The position numbers and the translations under genes are program-made. The notes under the pieces are model-generated. The model had not been told where the DNA came from. It did no database searches and saw only the letters and a program-made list of their open reading frames with translations. DNA of 64,000 bases from JADGGM01 sp027307005 (GTDB lineage Bacteria > Gemmatimonadota > Gemmatimonadetes > Gemmatimonadales > Gemmatimonadaceae), in the NCBI GenBank assembly GCA_035455745.1, contig DATIEP010000032.1, positions 1-64,000 on the forward strand, written 5' to 3'. Of this stretch, positions 9,320 through 19,834 are shown in pieces (within the stretch, counting starts at the first letter, position 1; each line of letters starts with the position of its first letter).

Positions 9320-9388
9320 ATGAGCACGCCGGCATCCATCGCGCTCTTCGTCGTCGTGTCGGGCGTGGTCTCGCGTCGTCCGTCCTGA
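9320..9388 (+). CDS. Possible 22-codon leader ORF before lspA
   Basis: A strong Shine-Dalgarno (TTAGGAGGAG, 9303-9312) sits 7 nt before ATG 9320 and drives a hydrophobic peptide of 22 residues that stops 8 nt before the GTG of lspA. It may be a leader peptide coupling translation into lspA, or the relic of a longer LspA start broken by a frame change. No homologue is recognised. Confidence 0.3.
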   Translation: MSTPASIALFVVVSGVVSRRPS

Positions 9389-9396
9389 GCCGGCGC

Positions 9397-9915
9397 GTGC
9401 CCTCGACGGGAATTCCGCGGAAGGCGCTCGCCTACTGGCCGCTCGCCGTGCTGGTGGTGGTCGCGGACTGGATCACCAAGTCGCTGGCCGTCGCGTACCT
9501 CGAGCCGGCGCACATCGCGCATCCGTTCATCGGCACGATCGTGCAGTTGACGCTCACCTACAATCCCGGCACGGCATTTGGAATTCCTGTCGGGCGCGGC
9601 ATCCTGGCCCGCGGTGCGCTGGCGGCGGTCGTGGTGATCGCGCTGATCGTCCTGTTCAGCATGTACCGCAAGACCGCCGCCGGCGACGCCTGGCTGGGTG
9701 CTGCGTTAGGCTTGGTGTCGGGCGGCGCGTTGGGCAACCTCATCGATCGCCTGCGCTCGGCGCGCGGCGTCGTGGATTTCATCGACGTGCGATTCGGCGC
9801 CTGGCACTTCTGGACCTTCAACGTGGCCGATGCCGGAGTGTCGGTCGGCGCAGTGCTGCTCGCCATCGTGCTCTGGCACCACGACAAGGCGCGAACCGCC
9901 GGGAGGACATCATGA
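9397..9915 (+). CDS. lspA: Lipoprotein signal peptidase (signal peptidase II)
   Basis: Inner-membrane aspartyl protease that removes the signal peptide of diacylglyceryl-modified prolipoproteins. It has four hydrophobic segments: about residues 10-28, 60-80, 88-108 and 140-160. The conserved motifs are all there: ADWITK in TM1, YNPGTAFGI, GNLIDRL with the first catalytic Asp, and FNVADAGVSVG with the second. The start is GTG 9397; its own ribosome site is weak and may depend on the upstream leader ORF. The stop overlaps the next gene (ATGA), so the two are translationally coupled. Confidence 0.93.
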   Translation: MPSTGIPRKALAYWPLAVLVVVADWITKSLAVAYLEPAHIAHPFIGTIVQLTLTYNPGTAFGIPVGRGILARGALAAVVVIALIVLFSMYRKTAAGDAWLGAALGLVSGGALGNLIDRLRSARGVVDFIDVRFGAWHFWTFNVADAGVSVGAVLLAIVLWHHDKARTAGRTS

Positions 9916-10061
9916 TTCGCAAAATGAAAAACGGCGAATACCGTCTGTACTCGCGCAAGAAGAACCCGCAGACCGGAAAACGACGCAACCTCGGCACGTT
10001 CAAGTCGCGATCGGCAGCGGAGAAACACGAACGAGCCGTCCAGTATTTCAAGAGAGGATAG
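9912..10061 (+). CDS. 49-aa conserved basic protein coupled to lspA
   Basis: Short gene (MIRKMKNGEYRLYSRKKN...) of 49 residues whose ATG overlaps the lspA stop as ATGA, with GGGAGG (9901-9906) in front. It is very basic (Lys/Arg), with the segments GKRRNLGTFKSRSAAEKHER and AVQYFKR. It looks like one of the small strand-helix nucleic-acid-binding proteins carried in many bacteria, often near housekeeping genes. Function unknown; RNA or DNA binding is inferred from charge. Confidence 0.7.
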   Translation: MIRKMKNGEYRLYSRKKNPQTGKRRNLGTFKSRSAAEKHERAVQYFKRG

Positions 10062-10130
10062 CGGTAATCGACGGATGCCCGCGCCGGGGGAACGTGCTGC
10101 TCCGGCGCGTGCACCGGCCGCACACGCTTC

Positions 10131-10871
10131 ATGACCATCCAATCCGCTTCGGACCTCGCCGGACTCCAACGCGTCGGGCGGCTCGTCGCGCAAACGCTCA
10201 CCGCGATGCGCGCAGCCGTGCGGCCCGGCATCACCACGGCCGCGCTCGATGAAGTGGCCGCGCGGTTCGCGCGCGCGCACGGCGCGCGCTCGGCGCCGCA
10301 ACTCGCCTACGATTTTCCCGGATTCACGTGCATCAGCGTGAACGACCAAATCGTACACGGCATCCCCGGCCCGCGCGTTCTCGGCGGCGGCGACGCGGTG
10401 AAACTGGACGTCACGCTCGAGCTCGACGGCTACATCGCGGACGCGGCCATCACCGTGCTCGTCCCGCCGGCGGAGCAGCGCGCGCGGGAGCTGCAGCGAT
10501 GCGCGCGGCAGGCGTTCTCGGCGGCGCTGCGCTCGGCGCGCGCGGGAACGTCGCTCGGCGAGCTGGGCGGCGCGGTGGAACGCGAGGTGCGGCGCCATGG
10601 CTTCGCGGTGGTGCGAGAGCTCTGCGGCCACGGTGTGGGGCGCCGCATCCATGAAAGTCCATCCGTGCCTAACTGGAACGATCCGACGACCCGCGGCGTG
10701 CTCACGCCCGGGCTCGTGATTGCGCTCGAGCCGATGGTCACCCCGCGCCCAACGCGAGCGGTGGAGGATGACGACGGCTGGACGCTGCGCACGCTGAGCG
10801 GCGCGCTCGCGGTGCACCACGAGCACACGATCGTGATCCGGGCAGGTGCGCCGCTCGTCCTCACCATGTAA
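10131..10871 (+). CDS. map: Methionine aminopeptidase, type I
   Basis: Removes N-terminal Met from nascent proteins; dinuclear metal enzyme of the pita-bread fold. Visible ligands and pocket residues: VHGIPG (His), KLDVTLELDGYIADAAIT (two Asp ligands), GHGVGRRIHE (His ligand and substrate His), ALEPMV (Glu) and HHEHTIVI (last Glu). Length 246 aa is normal for the short bacterial form without an extension. It follows the lspA pair by 69 bp. Confidence 0.95.
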   Translation: MTIQSASDLAGLQRVGRLVAQTLTAMRAAVRPGITTAALDEVAARFARAHGARSAPQLAYDFPGFTCISVNDQIVHGIPGPRVLGGGDAVKLDVTLELDGYIADAAITVLVPPAEQRARELQRCARQAFSAALRSARAGTSLGELGGAVEREVRRHGFAVVRELCGHGVGRRIHESPSVPNWNDPTTRGVLTPGLVIALEPMVTPRPTRAVEDDDGWTLRTLSGALAVHHEHTIVIRAGAPLVLTM

Positions 10872-10909
10872 TCGAACGCCCGCGAACCGCGCGGACTTCC
10901 TCACCAGCC

Positions 10910-11329
10910 ATGCCTCTCACCCCCGGCCAACGCGCCACCCGCAGCCTCACCATCGGCGCCGACAAAGTGCAGGCGTTCGCCGAGCTCACGGGCGATTACA
11001 ATCCCTTGCACTTCGACGAAGCCTTCGCGAAACGCACGCGCTTCGGAAAGCTGGTCGTGCAGGGCGGTCTCACCACCGGAGTGCTCCATGCGTTGGTCGC
11101 GATGGACATGCCGGGACCCGGCACGGTGTTTCTGAGCCAGAACTGGAAATTCACCGCACCAGTCTACGTCGGCGACACCATCACGGCCGAGGCGGAAGTC
11201 GTGAGTGTGCATGCGACAAAGCCTGTCACGCAGCTGCGCATCGTGGTCCGGCGCCAGACGGGTGACGTGGTGCTCGAGGGTGAAGCATGGTGCTACACGT
11301 TCTCAGGCGAAGACCCATCTTCTTTCTAG
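10910..11329 (+). CDS. MaoC-like (R)-specific enoyl-CoA hydratase
   Basis: Hot-dog fold hydratase acting on enoyl-CoA thioesters. The catalytic dyad motif is clear: D29 and H34 in GDYNPLHFDEAFA, then RFGKLVVQGGLTTG and SQNWKFTAPVYVGDTI. 139 aa matches the single-domain PhaJ/MaoC size. It could supply (R)-3-hydroxyacyl-CoA for fatty-acid or polyhydroxyalkanoate metabolism. It sits 38 bp after map; no partner genes are present. Confidence 0.85.
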   Translation: MPLTPGQRATRSLTIGADKVQAFAELTGDYNPLHFDEAFAKRTRFGKLVVQGGLTTGVLHALVAMDMPGPGTVFLSQNWKFTAPVYVGDTITAEAEVVSVHATKPVTQLRIVVRRQTGDVVLEGEAWCYTFSGEDPSSF

Positions 11330-11463
11330 GCGGCCACGTATGACCGGGGTCGTAGCGCCGCTGTAGATTGCATACAGCCTGTCGCCGCTCGACGTACGCG
11401 GCGGCAGTGGCTCAGTTCTTCACGGCGCCCGTTTCTCGCGGTGCGCACCGATCGCGAGTGCAC

Positions 11464-14229
<2,766 letters not shown>

Positions 14230-14241
14230 CGCTCTGGTGCG

Positions 14242-14282
14242 GGAACGGGACCCGGGCGCCTTGCGGCGCCGGGTCCCGTTCT
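14242..14282. terminator. Bidirectional terminator between acnA and the lipid operon
   Basis: GAACGGGACCCGGGCGCC and GGCGCCGGGTCCCGTTC pair around a TTGC loop, with one bulged base. It lies between two convergent genes, 13 bp after the acnA stop, and serves both strands. Confidence 0.8.
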
Positions 14283-14295
14283 GGAGCGACTTGCC

Positions 14296-15069
14296 CTACA
14301 CGATGTGCCGCCCTTCCCCCGTCTCGCGCTCCCGCTTCCTGAGCTCGCGCGCCACGAACACCGTCCGATACACCGCCGTCCCGATCGAGCCCGCGCCGAT
14401 CAACACGATCACCGTGAGCAGGAGCGCGCCGTTGTGCCAGTGGAGCGCGCGGGTCAGCGGGCTGTCGACCAGCGACGCTACGCCCAACAACACCAGACGC
14501 TCGGCCCGCTGCATCACACCGCCCCGGCAGTCCACCCGGACGCCCTCGCCCTTGGCGCGCGCGTAGCTCACCATCAACGAGCCGCCTAACGCAAGGATCG
14601 TCGCCGTCATCGCCAGCGGCACCGCCTCGAAGTACACCGCGAGCCCGATGAACGCGAACATTTCGGCGAAGCGGTCGAGCATCGAGTCGAGAAACTCGCC
14701 GTAGTCGGATGCCACCCGGCGAGCACGCGCGATGCGGCCGTCGATGATGTCCGCCACGCCGCCCACCAGCACCAGCCAGCCGCCCAGCGCCAGCGACTCT
14801 TTCGCGTACGCAAAGCCGGCGAACAGCCCCATCAGTCCGCCAAAGTAGTTGAACAAATCCGGGGACAGGCCCCACGATACGAACGCACGTTCGGCAGGCG
14901 AGATCAGCCACATCAACCAGTCGCGCACCCATGTGCCCAACAGAAACGTCGTTGGGCGGCGCGCGACATCGGCGTCTACCGGCCGGTTCCGCGACACGAC
15001 AGCGAACACAGGCATCGTCAATACGAACATTCCGGCGAGAATCAGCGCCGCATACGTCGTAGGCGTCAT
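14296..15069 (-). CDS. CDP-alcohol phosphatidyltransferase
   Basis: Membrane enzyme that joins a CDP-activated lipid to an alcohol (for example inositol phosphate, glycerol phosphate or serine). The full signature is present: D107-x2-D110-G111-x2-A114-R115-x8-G124-x3-D128-x3-D132. Hydrophobic segments lie at about residues 5-24, 72-90, 96-108, 138-165 and 205-240. A long N-terminal part before the motif (about 100 residues) is more like the phosphatidylinositol(-phosphate) synthase group than PgsA, but the alcohol cannot be assigned. It is third in an operon, 1 bp after the Tam41-like gene, which would supply the CDP-lipid. Confidence 0.85.
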   Translation of the reverse strand: MTPTTYAALILAGMFVLTMPVFAVVSRNRPVDADVARRPTTFLLGTWVRDWLMWLISPAERAFVSWGLSPDLFNYFGGLMGLFAGFAYAKESLALGGWLVLVGGVADIIDGRIARARRVASDYGEFLDSMLDRFAEMFAFIGLAVYFEAVPLAMTATILALGGSLMVSYARAKGEGVRVDCRGGVMQRAERLVLLGVASLVDSPLTRALHWHNGALLLTVIVLIGAGSIGTAVYRTVFVARELRKRERETGEGRHIV

Positions 15070-15070
15070 T

Positions 15071-16081
15071 TCAGCTTCGTCGTTGTGGTCGAGATCTGAG
15101 GTAGCGAATCGCCTTGGGCCATAGGAAGATGAGTGGCCAACGCCGCTCGCGCTCGGTCAGCTCGACCGAAACGCCGCTGCGACCGGCAACCTTCTTAAGA
15201 ATGTACTCGAGCCATCCATCGTACAATGCGATGTATTTGAGCCAGCGCAGCGTCGCGCGAACTTTGCTACGCCGGAAATACATGGTGGCACGGAACTTGG
15301 CCCACTTTCCCGCCGGCTCGACGATGGTGTAGACTTTACCATTCCGTGCAACTATTCTTTGCTGGACGAGTTGGTCCAGCAACGCCGTGTAGACCGGTAT
15401 CAACGTCTCGCGTTGCGCGTCAACCAAAGCATTCACGCGCTCACTCCCTTCGGGTCGAATCTCTGCAGCAAACGACGTCTCGAGCAGAATCCGGCAGTAC
15501 GCATCCACATCGAACTGTCGGGGCAAGTATGGCCTGCCCCACACGAACGTCGCGATGCGCGCGCCGACCAGTAAGTCGATAACTCGTTCTCGACTCTGTT
15601 GATCTCGCGACCACGCAACTTGCACGTGTTGAAAGAGTCGCCCTAACGCGAAGTGATCTCTCGCCAGAGACGACGCAGCAAGGCGAAAATCGGACCACGA
15701 ATACACGGCGCACTTGCCCTCGAGCGCCGGCGTGACGCCGGGAACGGTGACACGAATGACGTTGGGCGCAAGCAGGTGGTTGAGCACCGTGGCGACGTGC
15801 GGCCGAAATCGTGCAACGCCGTTCGACGTGAGTGAACGGTAGGCGTCCCGATAGCGGTCCACGATGACAAAGAAATCGTGAGCGCTTTCCGCTCTCGGTT
15901 GAGATTGTTGGGCGTGCGAGCCGTAGTGCACGAGCGCGACCGTGGTCTGGCCGCACGCGCCCGCAATGAACGCAGCAAGCTGGTCCGTGCGCGCCGAGCG
16001 CACGGTGTCGAGTCCCGTCGCGAGCTTGGCGATGAGCGCTGGATCGCGCGGAAGGGAAAGATGCGGTTGCCGGTTGAACAT
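15071..16081 (-). CDS. Tam41-like nucleotidyltransferase (putative CDP-diacylglycerol synthase)
   Basis: 336 aa soluble or peripheral protein. The nucleotidyltransferase signature is visible: HYGSHAQQ (G54, S55), then HDFFVIVD with D69 and D75. This is the GS...D...D layout of mitochondrial Tam41/Mmp37 (YGSG-x-x-Q ... DFxxxVDD). A later stretch, KCAVYSWSDFRLAASSL, also recalls Tam41. No transmembrane helices, unlike CdsA. Set between an acyltransferase making phosphatidic acid and a CDP-alcohol phosphatidyltransferase using CDP-lipid, the missing step is exactly CTP + phosphatidate to CDP-diacylglycerol. Identity as Tam41 is inference from motif and context; another nucleotidyltransferase is possible. 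Confidence 0.6.
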   Translation of the reverse strand: MFNRQPHLSLPRDPALIAKLATGLDTVRSARTDQLAAFIAGACGQTTVALVHYGSHAQQSQPRAESAHDFFVIVDRYRDAYRSLTSNGVARFRPHVATVLNHLLAPNVIRVTVPGVTPALEGKCAVYSWSDFRLAASSLARDHFALGRLFQHVQVAWSRDQQSRERVIDLLVGARIATFVWGRPYLPRQFDVDAYCRILLETSFAAEIRPEGSERVNALVDAQRETLIPVYTALLDQLVQQRIVARNGKVYTIVEPAGKWAKFRATMYFRRSKVRATLRWLKYIALYDGWLEYILKKVAGRSGVSVELTERERRWPLIFLWPKAIRYLRSRPQRRS

Positions 16082-16097
16082 TACCGGCGGTTGCGGC

Positions 16098-16985
16098 TCA
16101 CGACTGCCGCATCTCGTCGAGCGCTGCTGTCATACGCTGGTGCAGCATGTCGATGAACGCGTCGACCTGCGCTTCATCGGGAGGAGGGTCGAAGGGTCCG
16201 AGCACGACAGCACGAATGTGGGTGTCGGCAAATCGCACGAAGGAATCGGCGAACGTTCGAATGTGCGACATGCCGTCGGCCACTACACAATAGATGGGCC
16301 GGGAAGCCCGCGCGAGCGTAATCCGCAAACCGTTGCGCATGAAGCGACCAATGCGGCCATCGTCGGTGCGGTGTCCTTCGGGAAAGATCAACAGTGATTG
16401 CTCGCCCCGTGCAACCTGATCGGCTGCCTCGGTGAGCGAAGCCAGCTCGGGACGCGAGAGGGTGCGCCTCTGCGAGAGAAACGGAAAGCGCGCAAGACGA
16501 CTGAGCGGCGAGATGCCAGGGATCCCGCGACGATACCGGTCGCGGGTCGGAATGAATGGATAGGGTCCGCGTACCAGGAAGAGGCCGAGTGGGATGTCGA
16601 GCACCGACTGGTGATTCATCACCACGATGCAACTCTCGGCGGGCAGTGATCCGTTGATCGTAAGGCGCACGCCCGCGAGGGCTCGCGCCATTCGGAGCGT
16701 GGCAGTGGCGTGAAAGCGGAGCCAGGCGCGGACCATCGCCCGGCGCCGCCCAGGACAAAGAAAAATTGCGGGCCATAGCAGCAGTCGCTGCCCAAGCCCC
16801 ATGATGATAGTCAAGTAGCAGAAGTAGATGACGAAGAAAATGCCGCTGCGGAGTACGCGCCCGATACGCGCAAGTCGGGATCCGGACGGGGGGAGGCTGG
16901 GTGGTCGTGGTGCAGCTGGATCCGGAGAAGGAGCGTGCTGCGGAGACAAGCCGGCGCTCTCGGCATTCACTTGGAGGTCACCCAT
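16098..16985 (-). CDS. 1-acyl-sn-glycerol-3-phosphate acyltransferase (PlsC-like)
   Basis: Acyltransferase that makes phosphatidate or a similar diacyl lipid at the membrane. It has a Pro/Ser-rich N-terminus, a membrane helix (SGIFFVIYFCYLTIIMG), then the NHQSVLD catalytic motif (HX4D), the block with FIPTRDRYRRGIPGI, and LLIFPEGHRT. The start is unsure. The ATG at 16985 overlaps the ATG of the divergent gene (they share the CCATGG), while a GTG (16970) or TTG further in would leave room for promoters. First gene of the operon with the Tam41-like and phosphatidyltransferase genes (16 bp and 1 bp gaps). Confidence 0.85.
   Translation of the reverse strand: MGDLQVNAESAGLSPQHAPSPDPAAPRPPSLPPSGSRLARIGRVLRSGIFFVIYFCYLTIIMGLGQRLLLWPAIFLCPGRRRAMVRAWLRFHATATLRMARALAGVRLTINGSLPAESCIVVMNHQSVLDIPLGLFLVRGPYPFIPTRDRYRRGIPGISPLSRLARFPFLSQRRTLSRPELASLTEAADQVARGEQSLLIFPEGHRTDDGRIGRFMRNGLRITLARASRPIYCVVADGMSHIRTFADSFVRFADTHIRAVVLGPFDPPPDEAQVDAFIDMLHQRMTAALDEMRQS
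16973..16983 (+). promoter_or_regulatory. Ribosome binding site fixing the oxoamine synthase start
   Basis: GGAGG at 16973-16977 lies 6 nt before ATG 16984. This supports that start over the earlier in-frame start at 16828, which reads through the opposite-strand acyltransferase. Confidence 0.7.
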
Positions 16986-18261
16986 GGCAACACGAGTCGA
17001 AGCGCAGACGAGCATGAGCGTCTCCGACTATGATTACAGTAGCTTCTTTTATTCGTCGAGCGATGACCCGTTCGCGATACTGGAGCCATACAACGAGTGG
17101 TACACCCGCGCGGTGCAGCAGGGTTACTATCTGTTCGCACAGGCGATGTCAACGCCGCCGCAGGGCTGGGTGCACCTCACTGAAGGATTGCACCACCGGC
17201 ACGTCAAGCTCCTGAACCTGTCGTCGTACAACTACCTCGGACTTTCGTATCGTCCCGAGGTGATCGCGGCTGCGAAAGCAGCACTCGATCAATATGGGTT
17301 GGGCGCGGCCGGATCGCCGATCCTGAGCGGCACGATGGATGTGCACGTGCAACTCGAGGAAGCCATCGCTCGCTTCAAACGCAAGGAAGCGGCAATGGTG
17401 TTCCCCACCGGGTACAGCACGAATGTGGGGATGATCTCGGGTCTCATGCGACCCGGTGACTGGGTCATCGCCGACCAGAACGCCCACGCCAGCATCGTCG
17501 ATGGCGCCATCCTGTCCAAGGCAAACGTCCAATTCTTCCGGCACAACAGCCCGGCACACCTCGAGAAAAAGCTTCGATCGACCACGGGCAAGAAGCTCGT
17601 CGCGATCGAAGGTGTGTATTCGATGGACGGCGATGTCTGTCCGTTGCCGGAGCTCGTCGAAGTCGCAAAGAAGTACGGCGCGCGCATCATGCTCGACGAG
17701 GCGCACTCCGCGTTCCTGTACGGCGAGCACGGCCGCGGTGTCGCTGAAAAGTTCGGCCTCGAGGATGAAGTCGACATTCACATCGGCACGTTCTCGAAGG
17801 CGCTCGGCGGACAGGGCGGGTATGTCGCGGGCTCCAAGAATCTCTACAACTACCTCAAGGGCTTCGCGCGGTCGCGCGTGTTCTCGTGCGCGCTCTCGCC
17901 GGTGGTCACCGCCGGCGTCCTGCGCTCCCTCGAGATTGCGCAAGCAGAACCGGAGCTGCGCACGAAGTTGTGGGAGAACGTGCAGCATATCCGGAAGGCG
18001 CTCGAGGATGAAGGCGTCGACGTGGGCGATTCCACGTCGCAGATCATTCCGATCATGGTACGGAACGATCGCCGGATTTTCGAGCTGTGCCATCAGCTGT
18101 TCCGCGCCGGACTGTATCTGCAGCCGGTGATCTATCCTGCCGTCGCCAAGCATCGTTCGCGGTTCCGCGTGTCGATCTCGGCGTCGCACACCTTCGACCA
18201 ACTCGACGAGGGCGTGTCCATCCTCGTCCGCGTCCTTCGTGAAGAGGGGATCCTCGTATGA
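16984..18261 (+). CDS. Alpha-oxoamine synthase, serine palmitoyltransferase-like
   Basis: PLP enzyme condensing an amino acid with an acyl-CoA (or acyl-ACP) and releasing CO2. 425 aa. Motifs: NLSSYNYLGLS, GAAGSPILSGT, DQNAHASIVDGA, EGVYSMDGD, LDEAHSAFLYGEHGRG and the PLP lysine in GTFSKALGG. An N-terminal DPFAILEPYNEWY and FFRHNSPAHLEKKL look more like bacterial serine palmitoyltransferases than 2-amino-3-ketobutyrate ligase (kbl) or BioF, which are about 390-400 aa and lack the N-terminal extension. It heads a four-gene chain with 4-bp overlaps (ATGA), including a lipid kinase, and is divergent from a phospholipid operon, which favours a long-chain-base role. Substrate is inference. Confidence 0.7.
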   Translation: MATRVEAQTSMSVSDYDYSSFFYSSSDDPFAILEPYNEWYTRAVQQGYYLFAQAMSTPPQGWVHLTEGLHHRHVKLLNLSSYNYLGLSYRPEVIAAAKAALDQYGLGAAGSPILSGTMDVHVQLEEAIARFKRKEAAMVFPTGYSTNVGMISGLMRPGDWVIADQNAHASIVDGAILSKANVQFFRHNSPAHLEKKLRSTTGKKLVAIEGVYSMDGDVCPLPELVEVAKKYGARIMLDEAHSAFLYGEHGRGVAEKFGLEDEVDIHIGTFSKALGGQGGYVAGSKNLYNYLKGFARSRVFSCALSPVVTAGVLRSLEIAQAEPELRTKLWENVQHIRKALEDEGVDVGDSTSQIIPIMVRNDRRIFELCHQLFRAGLYLQPVIYPAVAKHRSRFRVSISASHTFDQLDEGVSILVRVLREEGILV

Positions 18262-18953
18262 GCAGCAGAAATGACGGGTTCGTTCAGTATTATTTCCGCG
18301 ACGCGATCGGCGGCTTCTTCGAGTTTCCGACGGAGAATGCGCGCGCCATCCTGCCGCCGGATCTGCAGCCCATCGAGCCGCACCATGGCTCGAGCGTCCT
18401 GAGCGTGATGGCGTTCGATTTCCACCAGAGTCCGGTGGGCGAGTACGGCGAGCTGATTCTCTCGATTCTCGTGTCGCCGCGCATCGAGCAGGGCCAGCCG
18501 TGGCCGCGGTCGGCGTTCTATCCGTTCCGGTTAGGCACGACCACGCGCGAGTCGCGCGAGCATGCCATCGAGCGCTGGCACCTGCCGCATTACATGCAGG
18601 ACATCTCGATCGCGTGGGAGCGGGGCGACGGCCACATCACGATTCACGCGACGGACCGCGGGCAGTCGATCGTCGACATGACGGTCACCGAGCACGAGTG
18701 GTCCAACGTCGAACATCGCTACCAGGCGTTCATGAACGACGACGAGGGCGCGTATTCGTCGACGATCGTGATGCAGGGACAGTTCAGCGAGAACGAGGAA
18801 GAGCGCGGCGGCATCCAGATCCACTCGCAGGCGATGACCGACCTGCTCGAGGATTGGGAAGTGGACGTGACGCCGTTCCGTGAGCTCTGGATGAAAAACG
18901 GCAAGCAGACCTTCCACCCGCTGCAACAGTTGGCCAGCTACGCGCGGCGATGA
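18258..18953 (+). CDS. Acetoacetate decarboxylase-fold protein
   Basis: 231-aa protein of the acetoacetate decarboxylase (ADC) beta-barrel family. SSVLSVMAFDFHQSPVGEYGELILSI matches the family's opening strands (PxGxYxE). The Schiff-base lysine that decarboxylases carry in the middle of the chain is not evident: the equivalent stretch reads FYPFRLGTTTRESREHAIERW with no Lys. It may therefore bind a lipid-like ligand or catalyse a different step. Its ATG overlaps the stop of the oxoamine synthase and its stop overlaps the next start, so it is made in step with both. Confidence 0.65.
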   Translation: MSSRNDGFVQYYFRDAIGGFFEFPTENARAILPPDLQPIEPHHGSSVLSVMAFDFHQSPVGEYGELILSILVSPRIEQGQPWPRSAFYPFRLGTTTRESREHAIERWHLPHYMQDISIAWERGDGHITIHATDRGQSIVDMTVTEHEWSNVEHRYQAFMNDDEGAYSSTIVMQGQFSENEEERGGIQIHSQAMTDLLEDWEVDVTPFRELWMKNGKQTFHPLQQLASYARR

Positions 18954-19834
18954 CGGACGTTTGCGTCATCGTGAATCCCGCCTCGGGCAAGGGGCGGGGC
19001 GCGAAGGCGGCGGAGCGGGTTAGGCAGGCATTCGCCGCCGTCGGAGTCACCGACATTCGAACCACGCAGGCGAAGGGCGACGAGAAGACCGTCGCCCTTC
19101 GCGCCATCCAGGAGGGGGTGCGCACCATCGTGGCCGTGGGCGGCGACGGGACGTGGAGCAACGTGGCCAACGCGATCCTGGGCGCTGGGGCATCCGTTAG
19201 GCTTGCGCTCGCCGCTGCCGGCACGGGGAACGACTTCGCGAAGACGGTCGGCGCGCCGGCATCGGACTACCACGCGACCGCGCGCCTGGCCGTGGACGGC
19301 CCCGACGTGCCCGTCGACGTGGGTCGCATCGAGCACAGGTACTTTCTCAACGTCGCCGGGTTCGGATTCGACATCGCCGTGCTGGAGCAGGTCGAGACCG
19401 TGAACTGGTTGAAGGGTGATGCGCTCTACCTCTACTGCGCGTTGCGCCAGTTGTTCGGCTACCGCGGCATCACGGTCGATGTCGCGCCGCGCGGCCCCGA
19501 GGCGCACCTCATGCTCGTGATTGCCAACGGAAAGAATTTCGGCGGCGCGTTTCGCATCGCGCCGGGCGCGAGCGTCACCGACGGGCTGCTCGATGCCGTG
19601 GCGATCGGCGCGGCATCGCCGATGCGGCGCATCTCGCTGTTCGGCGCGGCGACGAAGGGCACCCACGTCGGGAAACCGGAGGTGCGCACGACGCAGGCGC
19701 CGAGCTTCACGCTCACGTTCGGCACGCCGCCCGCCTATGAGACCGACGGCGAGTACAACCGCGCGAGCTCGACCACGCTCGAGGTGCGGTGCGTGCCGGG
19801 CGCGCTGCGCGTGGTGACGCCGGCGTTGACGTGA
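18950..19834 (+). CDS. Diacylglycerol/sphingosine kinase family lipid kinase
   Basis: ATP-dependent lipid kinase (DAGK catalytic domain, YegS/BmrU/DgkB type). It begins VCVIVNPASGKGRGAKAAE, with the nucleotide-binding GGDGTWSNV (about residue 64), AAGTGNDFAKTVG and the C-terminal DGEYN motif. 294 aa is typical. It would phosphorylate diacylglycerol, ceramide or a long-chain base. Overlap with both neighbours (ATGA before, GTGA after) ties it to the oxoamine synthase pathway, whose product would be a fitting substrate. Exact lipid unknown. Confidence 0.85.
   Translation: MTDVCVIVNPASGKGRGAKAAERVRQAFAAVGVTDIRTTQAKGDEKTVALRAIQEGVRTIVAVGGDGTWSNVANAILGAGASVRLALAAAGTGNDFAKTVGAPASDYHATARLAVDGPDVPVDVGRIEHRYFLNVAGFGFDIAVLEQVETVNWLKGDALYLYCALRQLFGYRGITVDVAPRGPEAHLMLVIANGKNFGGAFRIAPGASVTDGLLDAVAIGAASPMRRISLFGAATKGTHVGKPEVRTTQAPSFTLTFGTPPAYETDGEYNRASSTTLEVRCVPGALRVVTPALT

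Noticed and set aside
9558..10904. 448-aa minus-strand open frame across lspA and map
   Set aside because: Antisense shadow: both plus-strand genes under it are clear homologues.
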